From assembly GCF_021107415.1 (NCBI RefSeq), contig NZ_JAIOSW010000027.1, forward strand, positions 1 to 13,591: DNA of 13,591 nucleotides, written 5' to 3'. Under the pieces are notes generated by a model. It did not search any database, was not told the DNA's origin, and saw nothing but the letters and a program-made list of their open reading frames with translations. Of this stretch, positions 12,693 through 13,591 are shown piece by piece. How positions within the stretch are numbered: the stretch's first letter is position 1; each line of letters starts with the position of its first letter. This stretch comes from Desulfobacula sp. GTDB taxonomy: Bacteria > Desulfobacterota > Desulfobacteria > Desulfobacterales > Desulfobacteraceae. Position numbers and translations under genes: made by a program.

Positions 12693-13591
12693 CTATTTTT
12701 CTTTCTCAATCAGGCCTTTTACAAACCATCTTTGCATGAACAGCACGACCAGAATAGGGGGCAGCATAACAAGGACAGCCGCACCAAGGGCAATATTCCA
12801 CTCCGGCAGATCATCTGCCTGGGGGATAAGGTTCTGAAGACCGATGACAGCAGTTGTCATTTTAGGATTGGTCGTCACCAGCAGGGGCCATAGATATTGA
12901 TTATAGCCATATACAAACTCGATGACCACAAGGGCGGCAATATTTGTCTTGGACAGCGGGAAAAGAATTTTTCTAAAAAACATCATTGGAGAAGCCCCGT
13001 CAATTTTTGCCGCCTCACAAAGTTCTTCGGGAATGGTCAAAAAAAACTGCCGGAACAAAAAAGTACAGGTTGCCGAGGCAACCAGGGGAAGGATGAGTCC
13101 GGTATAACTGTCAAGCAGACACCAGTTGAGAGTAACACTGATATCATGACCGCTGAACCATGACATAAGGCTGTCCAGATGCAAAAAATCCCATAGGGCT
13201 TGAAGCGGGCTGAGAACATTGGCAGCCATTTCATAGGTGGGAAGAATTCTGACTTCCACAGGGAGCATCAATGTACAGAAAACCGATGCAAACGCCACAA
13301 CCCTGAATTTATAATCAAAGTAAACAATGGAAAAGGCACCGATCATGGATACGGCAATTTTTCCCACAGTGATACCCGAGGCCATAATAAAGGAATTTAC
13401 GATCTGAGTCCCCAGATCTCCCCTTGACCAGGCTTCTTTCATATTGACCAGAAACTGGTCACCCGGAATGAGCGGCATGGGGACTTTTGATACGTCTTCC
13501 AACGGCAGGGTTGCCGCAATCAGGCTGTAAATTATGGGAAATCCAACAATAAATATTCCCAGTATTAAAAATGCATAGGTAAAAAAATCTA
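12693..13591 (-). CDS. ugpE: UgpE/MalG-type ABC permease, 5' end beyond the window
   Basis: The frame is open through the right edge: upstream of the first convenient TTG (13502) the same frame encodes a hydrophobic first helix (FLILGIFIVGFPIIYSLIAA), so the gene really begins outside the window and only a few residues are missing. About six transmembrane helices follow. The cytoplasmic EAA loop reads EELCEAAKIDGASPMMFFRK, with the conserved Gly and the later LFPLSKT, which contacts the ATPase. Residues such as TLPLEDVSKVPMPLIPG and YNQYLWPLLVTT are characteristic of UgpE, the sn-glycerol-3-phosphate permease subunit, although related sugar permeases are close. UgpA, UgpB and UgpC partners should lie to the right. 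The HAD phosphatase gene follows 41 nt downstream, probably in one transcript. Confidence 0.88.
   Translation of the reverse strand, partial: DFFTYAFLILGIFIVGFPIIYSLIAATLPLEDVSKVPMPLIPGDQFLVNMKEAWSRGDLGTQIVNSFIMASGITVGKIAVSMIGAFSIVYFDYKFRVVAFASVFCTLMLPVEVRILPTYEMAANVLSPLQALWDFLHLDSLMSWFSGHDISVTLNWCLLDSYTGLILPLVASATCTFLFRQFFLTIPEELCEAAKIDGASPMMFFRKILFPLSKTNIAALVVIEFVYGYNQYLWPLLVTTNPKMTTAVIGLQNLIPQADDLPEWNIALGAAVLVMLPPILVVLFMQRWFVKGLIEKEK

Overview
The window looks like a piece of an anaerobic, probably sulfate-reducing Desulfobacterota (Desulfobacterales-like) genome. That is an inference from the FeoB variant with its separate Cys-rich FeoB-associated protein, the NikK/NikL-like secreted proteins, moderate GC and strong AAAGGAG ribosome binding sites; no marker gene settles it. 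There are 14 gene loci: 12 look intact within the window (two run off its edges) and two are broken. I see no rRNA, tRNA, CRISPR array or transposase.

Region 1 (1-8320, all + strand) is a compact metal-related gene train. It starts inside feoB (ferrous iron permease, 5' end outside the window). It continues with a small secreted NikL-like protein, a secreted DUF4198 (NikK/CbiK-like) protein, a three-gene ABC module (ATPase, ABC-2-like permease, DUF4857-like membrane-anchored protein), the FeoB-associated Cys-rich protein, a second DUF4198 protein, and a TroA-fold iron/cobalamin-type solute-binding protein. Several junctions overlap (TAATG or 17 nt), so much of it is probably co-transcribed. 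The likely common theme is capture of a divalent metal in the periplasm and Fe(II) passage through FeoB. The substrate of the ABC module is unknown.

Region 2 (8346-about 9212, + strand) is a decaying ABC importer: a NMT1/SsuA-type binding protein with an internal deletion plus frameshift, fused at its end to an SsuC/TauC-type permease that is itself cut off in its last third. No ATPase follows.

Region 3 (9277-10153, - strand) is a two-gene unit placed where the permease breaks off: an XRE-type HTH protein with a hydrophobic C-terminal segment, then a short DUF3944 (YaaW/UPF0174-like) protein that also ends in hydrophobic segments. Its promoter region carries two imperfect 19-bp direct repeats that could be an operator. 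This pair is the best candidate here for a little-described system.

Region 4 (10327-11819, + strand, visibly AT-richer) is a translationally coupled DUF1007 plus NicO/RcnA-type nickel/cobalt transporter pair.

Region 5 (11857-13591, - strand) is unrelated: a HAD-IIB sugar-phosphatase-like enzyme downstream of a UgpE-type ABC permease that runs off the right edge.
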